From positions 1 to 64,000 of the forward strand of contig JAFIHA010000016.1 in assembly GCA_017848965.1 (NCBI GenBank): a DNA stretch of 64,000 bases, written 5' to 3'. The notes below the pieces were generated by a model. It was not told where the DNA came from. It made no database searches and saw only the letters and a list, made by a program, of their open reading frames with translations. Positions 28,275-37,068 of this stretch are shown here, in pieces (the first letter of the stretch is position 1; the number at the start of each line of letters is the position of its first letter). The position numbers and the translations under genes were made by a program. The DNA comes from Dechloromonas aromatica (nom. nud.) (GTDB lineage Bacteria > Pseudomonadota > Gammaproteobacteria > Burkholderiales > Rhodocyclaceae).

Positions 28275-29633
28275 ATGGCCAAGACCAAGACGCTCTACAG
28301 TTGTACCGAATGCGGGGCAAGCAGCCCGAAATGGCAGGGCCAGTGCCCCGGCTGCAACGCCTGGAACACGCTGGTCGAGACGCTCGCCGAGCAGCCCGGC
28401 AAGCACCGCTTCGAGGCGCTGGCGCCAGCGGCGAAACTGCAGAACCTGGCCGACATCGAAGCCCGTGAGGCCGACCGCATCCCGACCGGCATCGGCGAGT
28501 TCGACCGGGCGCTCGGCGGCGGCCTGGTCGCCGGCGGCGTCGTGCTGATCGGCGGCGACCCCGGCATCGGCAAGAGCACGCTGCTGCTGCAGGCGCTGGC
28601 GCACCTGTCGCAGGCGCACAAGGTGATCTACGTCACTGGCGAGGAGTCCGGCCAGCAGGTGGCGCTGCGTGCCCGCCGCCTCAACGTCGATAGCGGCAGC
28701 CTGCCGCTGATGGCCGAGATCAACCTGGAACGCATCCTCGCCACGCTGCAGGCGGAAAAGCCGCAGGTGGCGGTGATCGACTCGATCCAGACGCTATGGT
28801 CGGACCAGCTTTCCAGCGCCCCGGGTTCGGTCGCCCAAGTGCGCGAATGCGCGGCGCAGCTGACGCGGCTGGCCAAGCAGGCCGGCATCACCGTCATCCT
28901 GGTCGGCCACGTGACCAAGGAAGGCGCGCTGGCCGGACCGCGCGTGCTCGAACACGTGGTCGATACCGTGCTCTATTTCGAGGGCGACACGCATTCGAGC
29001 TTCCGCCTGGTGCGCGCGGTCAAGAACCGCTTCGGCGCGGTCAATGAGCTCGGCGTCTTCGCGATGACCGAGAGCGGCCTCAAGGGCGTCAGCAATCCGT
29101 CGGCGATGTTCCTGTCGCAGCACGGCCAGGAGGTCGCCGGCTCCTGCGTGATGGTGACGCAGGAGGGGACGCGGCCGCTGCTGGTGGAAATCCAGGCGCT
29201 GGTCGACACCGCGCACGGCAACCCGCGCCGGCTGACCGTCGGCCTCGATGCGCAGCGACTGGCGATGTTGCTGGCGGTGCTGCACCGCCACGCCGGCATC
29301 GTCTGCTTCGACCAGGACGTCTTCGTCAACGCCGTCGGCGGGGTCAAGATCGGCGAGCCAGCAGGCGATCTGGCGGTGATCATGGCGATCACGTCTTCGT
29401 TGAAAAACAAAGCTTTGCCAGAGAAACTTATAGTATTTGGTGAAGTTGGTCTGGCGGGTGAAATCCGCCCCGCGCCGCGCGGCCAGGAGCGTTTGAAGGA
29501 GGCCGCCAAGCTCGGCTTCACCCGCGCCCTGATCCCCGAGGCCAACCGGCCGCGGCAGGCGATCCCGGGCATGGAAGTGATCGCCGTGCGCCGCGTCGAG
29601 GAAGCGGTGCAGCGCATCCGGGAGCTGCAGTGA
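28275..29633 (+). CDS. radA: DNA repair protein RadA
   Basis: RadA (Sms) is a RecA-like branch-migration ATPase. The 452 residues contain an N-terminal four-cysteine zinc motif (C10, C13, C24, C27), Walker A GGDPGIGKS from residue 93, the RadA-specific KNRFG motif near residue 250, and a C-terminal Lon-like domain. An AT-rich codon patch at about 29398-29452 (SLKNKALPEKLIVFGE) differs sharply from the surrounding GC-rich codons, though the protein sequence there is normal for RadA. It overlaps the following permease by four bases (GTGA). Confidence 0.96.
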   Translation: MAKTKTLYSCTECGASSPKWQGQCPGCNAWNTLVETLAEQPGKHRFEALAPAAKLQNLADIEAREADRIPTGIGEFDRALGGGLVAGGVVLIGGDPGIGKSTLLLQALAHLSQAHKVIYVTGEESGQQVALRARRLNVDSGSLPLMAEINLERILATLQAEKPQVAVIDSIQTLWSDQLSSAPGSVAQVRECAAQLTRLAKQAGITVILVGHVTKEGALAGPRVLEHVVDTVLYFEGDTHSSFRLVRAVKNRFGAVNELGVFAMTESGLKGVSNPSAMFLSQHGQEVAGSCVMVTQEGTRPLLVEIQALVDTAHGNPRRLTVGLDAQRLAMLLAVLHRHAGIVCFDQDVFVNAVGGVKIGEPAGDLAVIMAITSSLKNKALPEKLIVFGEVGLAGEIRPAPRGQERLKEAAKLGFTRALIPEANRPRQAIPGMEVIAVRRVEEAVQRIRELQ

Positions 29634-32110
29634 ACCTGACGCTGGCCTGGCGCATGCTGCGCCGCGAACTGCGCGCCGGAGAGCTGCGCCTGCTTTTCGC
29701 GGCGCTGACCATCGCCGTCGCCGCAGTCAGCGCCGTCGGTTTTCTCGCCGACCGGGTCGGCCGGGGGCTTGAGGGTGAGGCACGGCAGATGCTCGGCGCC
29801 GACCTGGTGGTCGCCGCCGACCAGCCGCTGCCGGCCGAACTCGCTGCAGAGGCCGGGCGCCGCGGCCTGCGCACGACGCAGACGCTGGTCTTCCCAAGCA
29901 TGGTTTTCGCCAACGGCCGGGCGGAACTGGTCGAGATCAAGGCGGTCGGCGCCGGCTACCCGCTGCGCGGCCGCCTGCGCAGCGCCGCCGCGCCGGGCCA
30001 GCCGGATCTCGCGGTCGACGGCGGCCCGCAGCCAACAACCGCCTGGGCCGACGAGCGCCTGTTCAGCCTGCTCGCACTTGAACCCGGCGCGCCGCTCGGC
30101 GTCGGCCAGCTGCAGCTGCCGGTGAGCGCCGTGCTCACCCGCGAACCCGACCGCAGCTTCAACGTCTTCGCGCTGCAGCCGCGCCTGCTGATGCACCTCG
30201 ACGACATCGCCGGCAGCGGCCTGATCCAGTTCGGCGCGCGCGTCCGCTACCGCCTGCTGGTCGCCGGCGAGGCGGCGGCGCTGGCGCAATGGCGGGCCTG
30301 GGCCGAGCCACGGCTGGGGCGCGGGCAGCGCCTCGAAGGCATCGAAAACGCCCGCCCGGAAATCCGCAACGCGCTCGACAAGGCGCAGCGCTTTCTGGGC
30401 CTGGCGACGCTGTTGACCGTGATCCTCTCGGCCATCGCCGTGGCGCTCGCCGCCCGCCGCTACATGCAGCGCCACCTCGACGCTTGCGCCGTGCTGCGCT
30501 GCCTGGGCATGACCCAGGGTCGGCTGCTGCGCCTGCATGCGCTGTCCTTTTTCTGGCTGGCGGCGCTGGCCGCGGTGCTTGGCGCCGGCCTCGGCTTTGC
30601 CGCGCATTTCGCGCTGGTCTCGGCAATGGCCGGGCTGATCGCCGGCGAGCTGCCGCTGCCCGGCGCCGGCCCGCTCGGCGAAGGGGCGCTGGTCGCCGGC
30701 GTGCTGCTCTTCGGCTTCGCGCTGCCGCCGCTGCTGCAACTGGCGCGGGTGCCGACCTTGCGCGTGCTGCGCCGCGAACTCGGGCCGCCGGCGCCGCTGG
30801 CCGTGCTCGGCTACGCTTTCGGCTTTGCACTGCTTGCCATGCTGATCGTCCGCGCCGCCGGCGACCTGCGCCTCGGCCTGTTCGCCGTCGCCGGCTTCAG
30901 CGGCGCGCTGGCGCTGTTCTGGGGGCTCGCCTGGAGCGCTGTCCGCATCGCCGGCCGGCTGCGCGGCGGCGCCGGCTTCGGCTGGCGCCAGGGACTGGCG
31001 ACGCTGGCCCGGCACGGCGCCGCCAACACGCTGAAGATCGTGGCGCTGGGCATCGGCCTGATGGCCCTGCTGCTGCTTGGCGTGACCCGGCTCGAACTGG
31101 TCGATGCCTGGCAGAAATCGCTGCCGGCCGATGCGCCCAACCGCTTCATCATCAACATCCAGCCCGAACAGCGCCAGGCGCTGGCCGACTGGCTGGCCGG
31201 GCAGGGCATCGCTGCCGAGCTGGCGCCGATGGTGCGGGCGCGGCTGCTCAGGATCAACGAACGCCCGGTCAGTGCCGCCGACTTTCCCGACGACGAGCGC
31301 GCCCAGCGCCTGGTCGAGCGCGAGTTCAACCTGTCGTGGCGGCGCGATCTGCCGGCCGGCAACGAGATCGTCGGTGGCCGCTGGTTCGCCGGTCCGGGCC
31401 AGGAAGCCTCGGTCGAGGCCGGGCTGGCCAAGACCCTCGGCATCGGGCTCGGCGACCGCCTGCTGTTCAGCGTCGCCGGTGTCGAGAAGAGCGTCGCGGT
31501 GACCAGCCTGCGCCGCCTCGACTGGGATTCGATGCGCGTCAATTTCTTCGTCCTGACGCCGCCCGGCGTGCTCGACGACGCGCCGGCCAGCTACATCACC
31601 AGCTTCCACCTGCCGGCCGAACGGCGGCAGGCGGCGGCGCAACTTGTCGAAGCCTTTCCCAACCTGACGGTGATCGATATCGACGCGGTGCTGGCGCAGA
31701 TCCAGGGCGTCGTCGGCCAGGTCGTCGGCGCCGTCCAGCTGGTTTTCCTGTTCACCCTCGCCGCCGGCGCCGTCGTGCTCTACGCCGCCTTCCTCTCGGC
31801 GATCGACGAGCGGCGCTTCGAACTGGCGGTGATGCGCGCGCTCGGCGCCCGCCGCGAGCAATTGCGCGGCGCGCTGCTGGTCGAGCTGGCGGCGGTCGGC
31901 GGACTCGCCGGCCTGATCGCCGCGCTCGGCGCGGCGGCGGTCGGCCAGCTGCTGGCACGCCAGGTGTTCGAGCTGGCGCCCGAGTTTTCGCTGGCGTCGC
32001 CGCTGCTCGCCGCGCTCGGCTGCGCCGTATTCACGACGCTTGTCGGCTGGCTGGGCATGCGCAGCCTGCTTGGCGTGCCGCCGCTGGCGGCGTTGCGTCA
32101 GGGCGTCTGA
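29630..32110 (+). CDS. FtsX-type ABC transporter permease (YbbP-like)
   Basis: This 826-residue inner-membrane protein has the layout of YbbP-type permeases: a helix near residues 17-40, a first periplasmic MacB-like domain, three helices around 255-375, a second core, and a last set of helices with FtsX-like C-terminal domains. The cognate ATPase (YbbA-like) is not in this window. It starts at GTG 29630 overlapping radA. Its 3' end overlaps the convergent kinase gene by 13 bases. The substrate is unknown; relatives act on lipids or lipoproteins. Confidence 0.85.
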   Translation: MNLTLAWRMLRRELRAGELRLLFAALTIAVAAVSAVGFLADRVGRGLEGEARQMLGADLVVAADQPLPAELAAEAGRRGLRTTQTLVFPSMVFANGRAELVEIKAVGAGYPLRGRLRSAAAPGQPDLAVDGGPQPTTAWADERLFSLLALEPGAPLGVGQLQLPVSAVLTREPDRSFNVFALQPRLLMHLDDIAGSGLIQFGARVRYRLLVAGEAAALAQWRAWAEPRLGRGQRLEGIENARPEIRNALDKAQRFLGLATLLTVILSAIAVALAARRYMQRHLDACAVLRCLGMTQGRLLRLHALSFFWLAALAAVLGAGLGFAAHFALVSAMAGLIAGELPLPGAGPLGEGALVAGVLLFGFALPPLLQLARVPTLRVLRRELGPPAPLAVLGYAFGFALLAMLIVRAAGDLRLGLFAVAGFSGALALFWGLAWSAVRIAGRLRGGAGFGWRQGLATLARHGAANTLKIVALGIGLMALLLLGVTRLELVDAWQKSLPADAPNRFIINIQPEQRQALADWLAGQGIAAELAPMVRARLLRINERPVSAADFPDDERAQRLVEREFNLSWRRDLPAGNEIVGGRWFAGPGQEASVEAGLAKTLGIGLGDRLLFSVAGVEKSVAVTSLRRLDWDSMRVNFFVLTPPGVLDDAPASYITSFHLPAERRQAAAQLVEAFPNLTVIDIDAVLAQIQGVVGQVVGAVQLVFLFTLAAGAVVLYAAFLSAIDERRFELAVMRALGARREQLRGALLVELAAVGGLAGLIAALGAAAVGQLLARQVFELAPEFSLASPLLAALGCAVFTTLVGWLGMRSLLGVPPLAALRQGV

Positions 32111-32520
32111 TCGGTGGCTGGGCGCAGGACGAGTTCGACGACGTTGTGTTCGTCTTCCCGGCGGTAACGTATTTCGCGGCTCAGGCCACGGATCAGGCGG
32201 ATGCCCATGCCGCCGGGGACGTCGGGCGTGGCGGCGGGCAAGGGGCAGGACGACGGGTCAAAGGGAAGGCCGCGATCCTCGTAGTGCAGCACAATGTTGT
32301 CCTGCCGGCGGATCAGGCGCAGGCTGACGACACTGCGTTCGGGGTCCGGGCGGCCATGATCGACGGTGTTGATGAACAGCTCTTCGGCAATGAGTTGCAG
32401 GCGCAGGCATTGCGTTTCGCCGATCGCCAGCTGCCGGCAGGCTCCGGCCAGCGTGGCGAGCAGCCCGCTCAGCGCATCATGGCGCGGGGCGACGGAAATC
32501 TCCGTAGAATGCGTGTTCAT
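32098..32520 (-). CDS. RsbW-like anti-sigma / serine kinase (HATPase)
   Basis: The 140-residue protein is a GHKL ATPase of the RsbW/SpoIIAB type, the kinase of partner-switching systems. It has the N-box in AEELFINTVDHG, the G1 box in EDRGLPFDP and the G2 box GGMGIRLIRGL. Such kinases phosphorylate a STAS protein and bind either it or a target. The STAS protein (36642-36992) and a PP2C phosphatase (33560-35686) lie nearby on the same strand. Its ATG is only 20 bases from the divergent FecR gene, so its promoter must lie inside that gene. Confidence 0.85.
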   Translation of the reverse strand: MNTHSTEISVAPRHDALSGLLATLAGACRQLAIGETQCLRLQLIAEELFINTVDHGRPDPERSVVSLRLIRRQDNIVLHYEDRGLPFDPSSCPLPAATPDVPGGMGIRLIRGLSREIRYRREDEHNVVELVLRPATDQTP

Positions 32521-32540
32521 GACTCAGGAAGGAGCTTGGG

Positions 32541-32999
32541 ATGATGATTAGAGCACATCGGGCGCTGGCTTTCATGTTCGCTTTTCTCGCCGTTGCCGCG
32601 GCGCAGGCGGCGGAAGTGGCAGGCATGGTCAAGATCAGCCGCGGCGAGGCGGCGATCGAACGGGCCGGCGAGCGTCTGCCGGCGACGGTGGGGACGCCGG
32701 TACTGGCGACCGATCGCCTGCGCACCGGTGCCGACGGCGCGCTCGGTGTCACCTTGCGCGACAACACCTTGCTTTCGGCGGGGCCGAATTCACTGATCGT
32801 CATCGAGAAGTTCGCCTTCAACAGTTCGACGCTGGAGGGCGGGATGTCGGTCGGCATCCGCAAGGGGACGCTGGCGGTCGCGTCCGGCAAGATCGCCAAG
32901 CGGACGCCGGAATCGGTCGATTTCCACACGCCGACCTCGGTGCTCGGCGTGCGCGGCACCGAATTTCTGGTCGAAGTGATCGGGGGCAGCGATGAGTAA
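32541..32999 (+). CDS. FecR-domain periplasmic protein
   Basis: A 152-residue exported protein: a signal peptide ends about AAAQAAE, and a FecR domain follows (RLRTGADGALGVTLRDN, then TPTSVLGVRGTEFLVEV). Here FecR is a stand-alone periplasmic domain without the transmembrane anti-sigma part. GGAAGGAG precedes the ATG pair at 32541/32544. Its stop overlaps the OmpA lipoprotein gene by eight bases, so the two are a coupled pair. Stand-alone FecR proteins often sit near CHASE2 receptors, as here; their ligand is unknown. Confidence 0.82.
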   Translation: MMIRAHRALAFMFAFLAVAAAQAAEVAGMVKISRGEAAIERAGERLPATVGTPVLATDRLRTGADGALGVTLRDNTLLSAGPNSLIVIEKFAFNSSTLEGGMSVGIRKGTLAVASGKIAKRTPESVDFHTPTSVLGVRGTEFLVEVIGGSDE

Positions 33000-33573
33000 G
33001 ACGCTGCCACACTTCGTTCTTTGCCTGCTGCTCGGCGCCTGCGCCAGCGAGCGGGTGGTCTTGCTGCCGTCGACGGACGGCAGCCCGGGCAAGGTGATCG
33101 TCCGCGATGCCGCTGGCGAACGCGTTCTCGATCAGCCTTATGCGGCGACTGCCCGCCGCCTGGGTATCAATCGGCCGACCGTGACCGAGGCTGCCCAGGT
33201 TGAAGTGCGTTATGGCGAAACCCTGCGCGCATTGCCGCCGCGGCCGACCAGCTATACCGTCTATTTCGAGACCGGCACCGACACGATGACGCCGGCGTCG
33301 GCGCAGGCCTTCGTCGGCGTCAAGCGGGAAATCGCCGAACGGCCGGCGGTCGAGGTCATGGTCATCGGCCACACCGACCGCGTCGGCTCGCCGGCCGAGA
33401 ACGATCCGCTGTCGCGGCAGCGCGCCGAACTGGTGCGCGATCAACTGGTGGCCGAAGGGGTGCCGGTGGAGAAGCTGGAAGTCGCCGGGCGCGGCGAACG
33501 CGAACCGCTGGTGCCGACCGCCGACGACGTCGACGAGCCGCGCAACCGCCGGGTCGAGATCAGCATCCGCTGA
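32992..33573 (+). CDS. OmpA-family lipoprotein
   Basis: The 193-residue protein has a lipoprotein signal peptide with lipobox LGAC and, after a linker, an OmpA-like peptidoglycan-binding domain (VYFETGTDTM, VIGHTDRVGS, LSRQRAELVRDQL, NRRVEISI). It would tie the outer membrane to the cell wall. It overlaps the FecR gene upstream and the convergent CHASE2 phosphatase gene by 14 bases at the 3' end. Together with FecR it may form the envelope-sensing side of the signalling cluster; this is inference from context. Confidence 0.87.
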   Translation: MSKTLPHFVLCLLLGACASERVVLLPSTDGSPGKVIVRDAAGERVLDQPYAATARRLGINRPTVTEAAQVEVRYGETLRALPPRPTSYTVYFETGTDTMTPASAQAFVGVKREIAERPAVEVMVIGHTDRVGSPAENDPLSRQRAELVRDQLVAEGVPVEKLEVAGRGEREPLVPTADDVDEPRNRRVEISIR

Positions 33574-35686
33574 ACGCCGGGCCGTTCCAGCGCAGCAGCA
33601 GCAGCGTCAGGTCGTCGGCGGCGGGTTCGCCGGCCTCGAACTGGCGGACGCTGTCGCGGATCTGCCGGCAGACGGTGCCGGGTTCGGTTTCCGGTGTCCG
33701 TGCCAGACAGGCTTCCAGGCCGGCGTGGCCGAATAGCTGGCCGTCGCGAGTGGCTTCGCTGACGCCGTCGGTGAACAGGCAGAGCAGGTCGCCTGCTTGC
33801 AGCCGGATGCTGCCGCTGGCGTAGGGGTAATCGCCCAGCGCGCAGAGCGGCGGGCCTGAAATCTCCGCCATCGGCAGCGGCTGGAGTTCGCCGTTGCGCT
33901 TGAGGAGCGGCGCGTCATGGCCGGCGCAGACATAATCCAGCCGGCCGTCGTCGGCATCGAGAATGGCGATGAAGGCGGTGACGAAAAGCAGCGCCGTGTT
34001 GTTGCGGTCGAGCTCGTGTTCGAGGTCGCGGATCGCGGCGCCGAGATCGTCGTGGCGCCGGGTCAGCGTGTTGCCCAGGGTTTTCGAGATGGCCATGAAC
34101 AGGCTGGCGGGAACGCCCTTGCCGGACACGTCGCCGATGGCGATGCAGAGGCGGCGCGTGTCGAGCATGAAGCAGTCGTAGTAGTCGCCGCCGACCGCCT
34201 GTGCCGGTTCGAGGATGGCGGCAAGGGCAAAGCGTGTTTCGTCGGCAAACAGACGTTCGGGGTCGGGCAGCAGCCCCATCTGGATGCGCCGCGCGCTGTC
34301 GAGTTCGCCGGCGATGCGCGCCGCCTGTTCGCGGCTTGCCTGGAGTTGCCGTTCCGCCGCCTGGTGCCGCTCGTCGGCGCGGATCAGGGTGTTGCCGAGC
34401 AGGGCCATGAACACCGGGCCGAGCAGCAGGGCCGGTGTGTTGCCGTCGACCAGCCAGCGTCCGCTGAAGTAGGCGAGATGGCCGGCGAGCAGCAGGCTGC
34501 CGCCGACGGCGGCGAAACCCAGCACCGCGTAGCGCGGCCGCAAGGCCGGTACGCTGCCGATCAGCAGCAGGCCGCCGGCGAGCAGGGCGGCCAGTTCGAG
34601 CATCGGCATCCAGTCCGGCCGGCGCAGGGCGTCGCCGGCAAGCAGGCTCTCGATGACCTGGACGTGCACGTCGGCGCCGGGCAGGCTGTCGCCAAGCGGC
34701 GTGATGACGCGGTCCTGGAGGCCGATGCTGTTGAAGCCGACGATCACCAGGCGTCCGGCGAAGGTTTCCGGCGGGTGCTTGCCGGCCAGGATATCGGCGG
34801 CCGACAGGTAGTAATGCGAACTGGCGCGCCCGAAATGCAGCAGCAGTTCGCCGTTGGCCTGGGTCGGCAGCCGGTAGTCGCCGAGGCGCAGCGCCGCCAT
34901 GCCCTTGCCGCCGGCCTCGATGGCGACGGCGCCGCCGCCCAGCGCCTGTCTGACCATCTCGAGCGGCAACGAGAGATAGGGTTGCTCGTCGATCAACGCC
35001 AGCGTCGGCACGCGGCGCAGGATGCCACGGTCGTGGCCGCCGTTGCGGGCGTCCGGCGTGGCGTTGATGAAGCCTTCGCCACCCGCAGCCGCCTGCAGCT
35101 CAGGGCGGCTGGCGAGGGCGCTGGCGAAGCGGGGCAACAGGCGGTCGGCCCCCGGTTCGATGGCGATTTGCGGCAGCGGATGGCGCGGCAGCCTGGCGCC
35201 GGCCAGCGCCAGGGGCAGGCCGACCGTGGCGAGAACGGTCGGCGCCCGGCCGATGACCTCGGCAAACTGCTGGTCAGGATCGGGCAGGTGGCTGAGCTGC
35301 GCGGGATCGAGGCCGGGCAGGCGGCGGGCGAGCAGGGCCGGAGCGTGCTGGTCGGCTTCGGCAAAAATGAAATCGAAACCGACGGCGAGCGGTGCGCCGG
35401 CCTGGATGCGTTCCAGCAGCCGCCCCAGCAGGTCGCGCGGCCACGGCCACTGGCCGTGGGCAAGCAGGCTCTGGCTGTCGATGCCGACGATGATCACTGG
35501 TTCGCTTGGCCGCTCGCGCGGCAGCAGGCGCTGGTAACGGTCGAACTGGTTGAGTTGCAGCGCGTGCAGCGGCGTCCGCTCGATATTGCTCAGGAGCAGG
35601 GCGCCGACGCCGAGGAGCAGGCTGGGCAGCAAGCGTCCGCGCCCGGCGCGCAGCAGGGCGGCGATGACGGCGGTGGCCCGGCTCAC
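33560..35686 (-). CDS. CHASE2 receptor with PP2C-type (SpoIIE/RsbU) phosphatase
   Basis: The 708-residue protein has an N-terminal transmembrane helix (about 18-36), a periplasmic CHASE2 sensor domain (about 40-340), three transmembrane helices (about 360-440), a short coiled-coil signal helix, and a PP2C/SpoIIE phosphatase domain (about 480-700) with GGDYYD, DVSGKGVPASLF and DGVSEA. The phosphatase should dephosphorylate the STAS protein encoded by the same operon. It overlaps the MBL-fold gene start-to-stop (ATGA) and converges with the OmpA gene. Confidence 0.9.
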   Translation of the reverse strand: MSRATAVIAALLRAGRGRLLPSLLLGVGALLLSNIERTPLHALQLNQFDRYQRLLPRERPSEPVIIVGIDSQSLLAHGQWPWPRDLLGRLLERIQAGAPLAVGFDFIFAEADQHAPALLARRLPGLDPAQLSHLPDPDQQFAEVIGRAPTVLATVGLPLALAGARLPRHPLPQIAIEPGADRLLPRFASALASRPELQAAAGGEGFINATPDARNGGHDRGILRRVPTLALIDEQPYLSLPLEMVRQALGGGAVAIEAGGKGMAALRLGDYRLPTQANGELLLHFGRASSHYYLSAADILAGKHPPETFAGRLVIVGFNSIGLQDRVITPLGDSLPGADVHVQVIESLLAGDALRRPDWMPMLELAALLAGGLLLIGSVPALRPRYAVLGFAAVGGSLLLAGHLAYFSGRWLVDGNTPALLLGPVFMALLGNTLIRADERHQAAERQLQASREQAARIAGELDSARRIQMGLLPDPERLFADETRFALAAILEPAQAVGGDYYDCFMLDTRRLCIAIGDVSGKGVPASLFMAISKTLGNTLTRRHDDLGAAIRDLEHELDRNNTALLFVTAFIAILDADDGRLDYVCAGHDAPLLKRNGELQPLPMAEISGPPLCALGDYPYASGSIRLQAGDLLCLFTDGVSEATRDGQLFGHAGLEACLARTPETEPGTVCRQIRDSVRQFEAGEPAADDLTLLLLRWNGPAFSGC

Positions 35687-36645
35687 AAGTTGATGGTCAG
35701 GCCGTCGTAGGCGGAAACGATGTCCAGCGGCGGCCGGTCGCCGCGCGTGATCTGCTCGAAGCGGATCGATTCCTCGAACAGGCGGAAGAGCTGGGCGTCG
35801 TCATGCGCCGGTTCGTGGTGGAAGAGGGCCAGGCGTTTGGCGGCGGCGGCCTGGCACAGCTCGACGCCGACGACGTTGCTCGAATGCCCCCAGTCGGCCT
35901 TGACCGAAGTGGCTTCGGCAAGCGAATACATGGCGTCGAAAATGACCAGGTCGGCCTTGGCGAAGAAACGGGCGAAACTGTCGAAGGAAGCCAGGTCGTC
36001 GAGCTTGTGCTCGGAGTCGGTGCTATAGACCACCGATTTTTCGGCGCTGTCGAAACGGTAGCCGTAGGAGTCGCCGGTATGTAGCTGCAGCTTGGGCGTG
36101 ACTCTGACGCCATCGATTTCGTGCGGCAGGTCCGGCGTCATCAGGTCGAAGTCGATCCTGGCGCCGGCCTGCGAATAGTCGACCGGGAAGCAGGGCGCCC
36201 GCATCTGCATGCGCACGGCTTCCTCGAGTTGCTGGTGGCAACCGTGGATGACGATGTGGTTGCCGGGGATGTACATCGGCGCAAAGAACGGGAAACCCAT
36301 CAGGTGGTCCCAGTGCAGATGCGAGATGAAAATGTGGTAGGTCTGCGGGTTGGGCGTGCCGTAACGGGCGATCTTGCTCTGGCCGAGCGGCCGGGCGCCG
36401 CTGCCCATGTCGCAGACCAGGTGGTCGGGGCCGTCGGTGACGATCTCGACGCACGACGAATTGCCACCGAAAGTGTTGTTCACGGTGAACGGCAGGCCGC
36501 CGACGAACTGTTCGAGCGCATCGCGGTTCCGGAAGCTGCGTCCGTTGGCGGCAGCCAGTGCGGCGATGATCTTCTCGCGGATGACCTGCCCGGTCGGCGC
36601 CGTCGGCAGCGAGCCGCGGGTACCCCAGAAAATGACCTGCTTCAT
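35683..36645 (-). CDS. MBL-fold metallo-hydrolase in partner-switch operon
   Basis: The 320-residue cytoplasmic protein has the metallo-beta-lactamase metal motif HLHWDH with an N-terminal FWGTRGSLPTA and GGNSSCVEI. Later metal residues appear in HTGDSYG, YSTDSE and WGHSS. It resembles MBL proteins related to cyclic-nucleotide or phosphodiester hydrolases, but the substrate cannot be told. It is translationally coupled to the STAS gene upstream (stop 36642 overlaps) and the CHASE2 phosphatase downstream, so it likely takes part in the same signalling pathway. Confidence 0.85.
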   Translation of the reverse strand: MKQVIFWGTRGSLPTAPTGQVIREKIIAALAAANGRSFRNRDALEQFVGGLPFTVNNTFGGNSSCVEIVTDGPDHLVCDMGSGARPLGQSKIARYGTPNPQTYHIFISHLHWDHLMGFPFFAPMYIPGNHIVIHGCHQQLEEAVRMQMRAPCFPVDYSQAGARIDFDLMTPDLPHEIDGVRVTPKLQLHTGDSYGYRFDSAEKSVVYSTDSEHKLDDLASFDSFARFFAKADLVIFDAMYSLAEATSVKADWGHSSNVVGVELCQAAAAKRLALFHHEPAHDDAQLFRLFEESIRFEQITRGDRPPLDIVSAYDGLTINL

Positions 36646-36992
36646 TGTCCAAGCACCTTGCAGGCGGTGTCCACCGAGGTGTAGCAGGGGACGATGAGGT
36701 TGAAACGGCTGATCGTGAACACTTCCTGGACCAGCGGCGTCAGGGCGGCGATGGCGAAGCTGCCCTGCTGCGCTTTCGACTGGCGGGACGCCATCATCAG
36801 CACGCGCAGGCCGGCACTGCTGATATAGGCGACGCCGGAAAAATCAAGCAGCAATGCGGGCTGACCCTGGCGGCAGTTGATCAGCAGTGGTTCGAGCAAA
36901 CGGGTGAACTCTTCACTGGACGCGTGGTCTATGCGACCGCTGACGGAGACGACCAGAACGCCGGACTGCTCGCGGGTGGTTAGTTGCATCAT
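36642..36992 (-). CDS. STAS-domain anti-sigma factor antagonist (RsbV-like)
   Basis: A single STAS domain of 116 residues contains LDFSGVAYISSAGLRVLM, with the serine expected to be phosphorylated by the RsbW-like kinase. The start is uncertain: adjacent ATG codons are at 36992 and 36989, a TTG at 37022 would add ten residues, and none has a good ribosome-binding site. It is the first gene of the operon STAS - MBL - CHASE2-PP2C. Its product probably switches between the kinase at 32098-32520 and an unknown target. Confidence 0.86.
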   Translation of the reverse strand: MMQLTTREQSGVLVVSVSGRIDHASSEEFTRLLEPLLINCRQGQPALLLDFSGVAYISSAGLRVLMMASRQSKAQQGSFAIAALTPLVQEVFTISRFNLIVPCYTSVDTACKVLGQ

Positions 36993-37068
36993 CGCTGGAA
37001 AAGCTTCAGGCAATTGTTTCAATGGTCAAGTATGCCATGGCCGTCCTCTGACTTAGGTAAAATATTGC

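Noticed and set aside
29401..29435. An internal promoter in the AT-rich part of radA (TTGAAA, TTGCCA, TATAGT)
   Set aside because: Spacings between the -35-like and -10-like hexamers are 8 and 23 bases, not compatible with a sigma-70 promoter.
28973..31861. A 962-codon open frame on the minus strand across radA and the permease gene
   Set aside because: It is the mirror of two clear plus-strand genes in very GC-rich DNA. Its translation is low-complexity, rich in R, Q, A and G, and has no recognisable domain.
30289..32544. A 751-codon plus-strand frame overlapping the permease gene
   Set aside because: Its translation is an R/A/G-rich shadow typical of a +1 frame in GC-rich DNA, and it would overlap two real genes.
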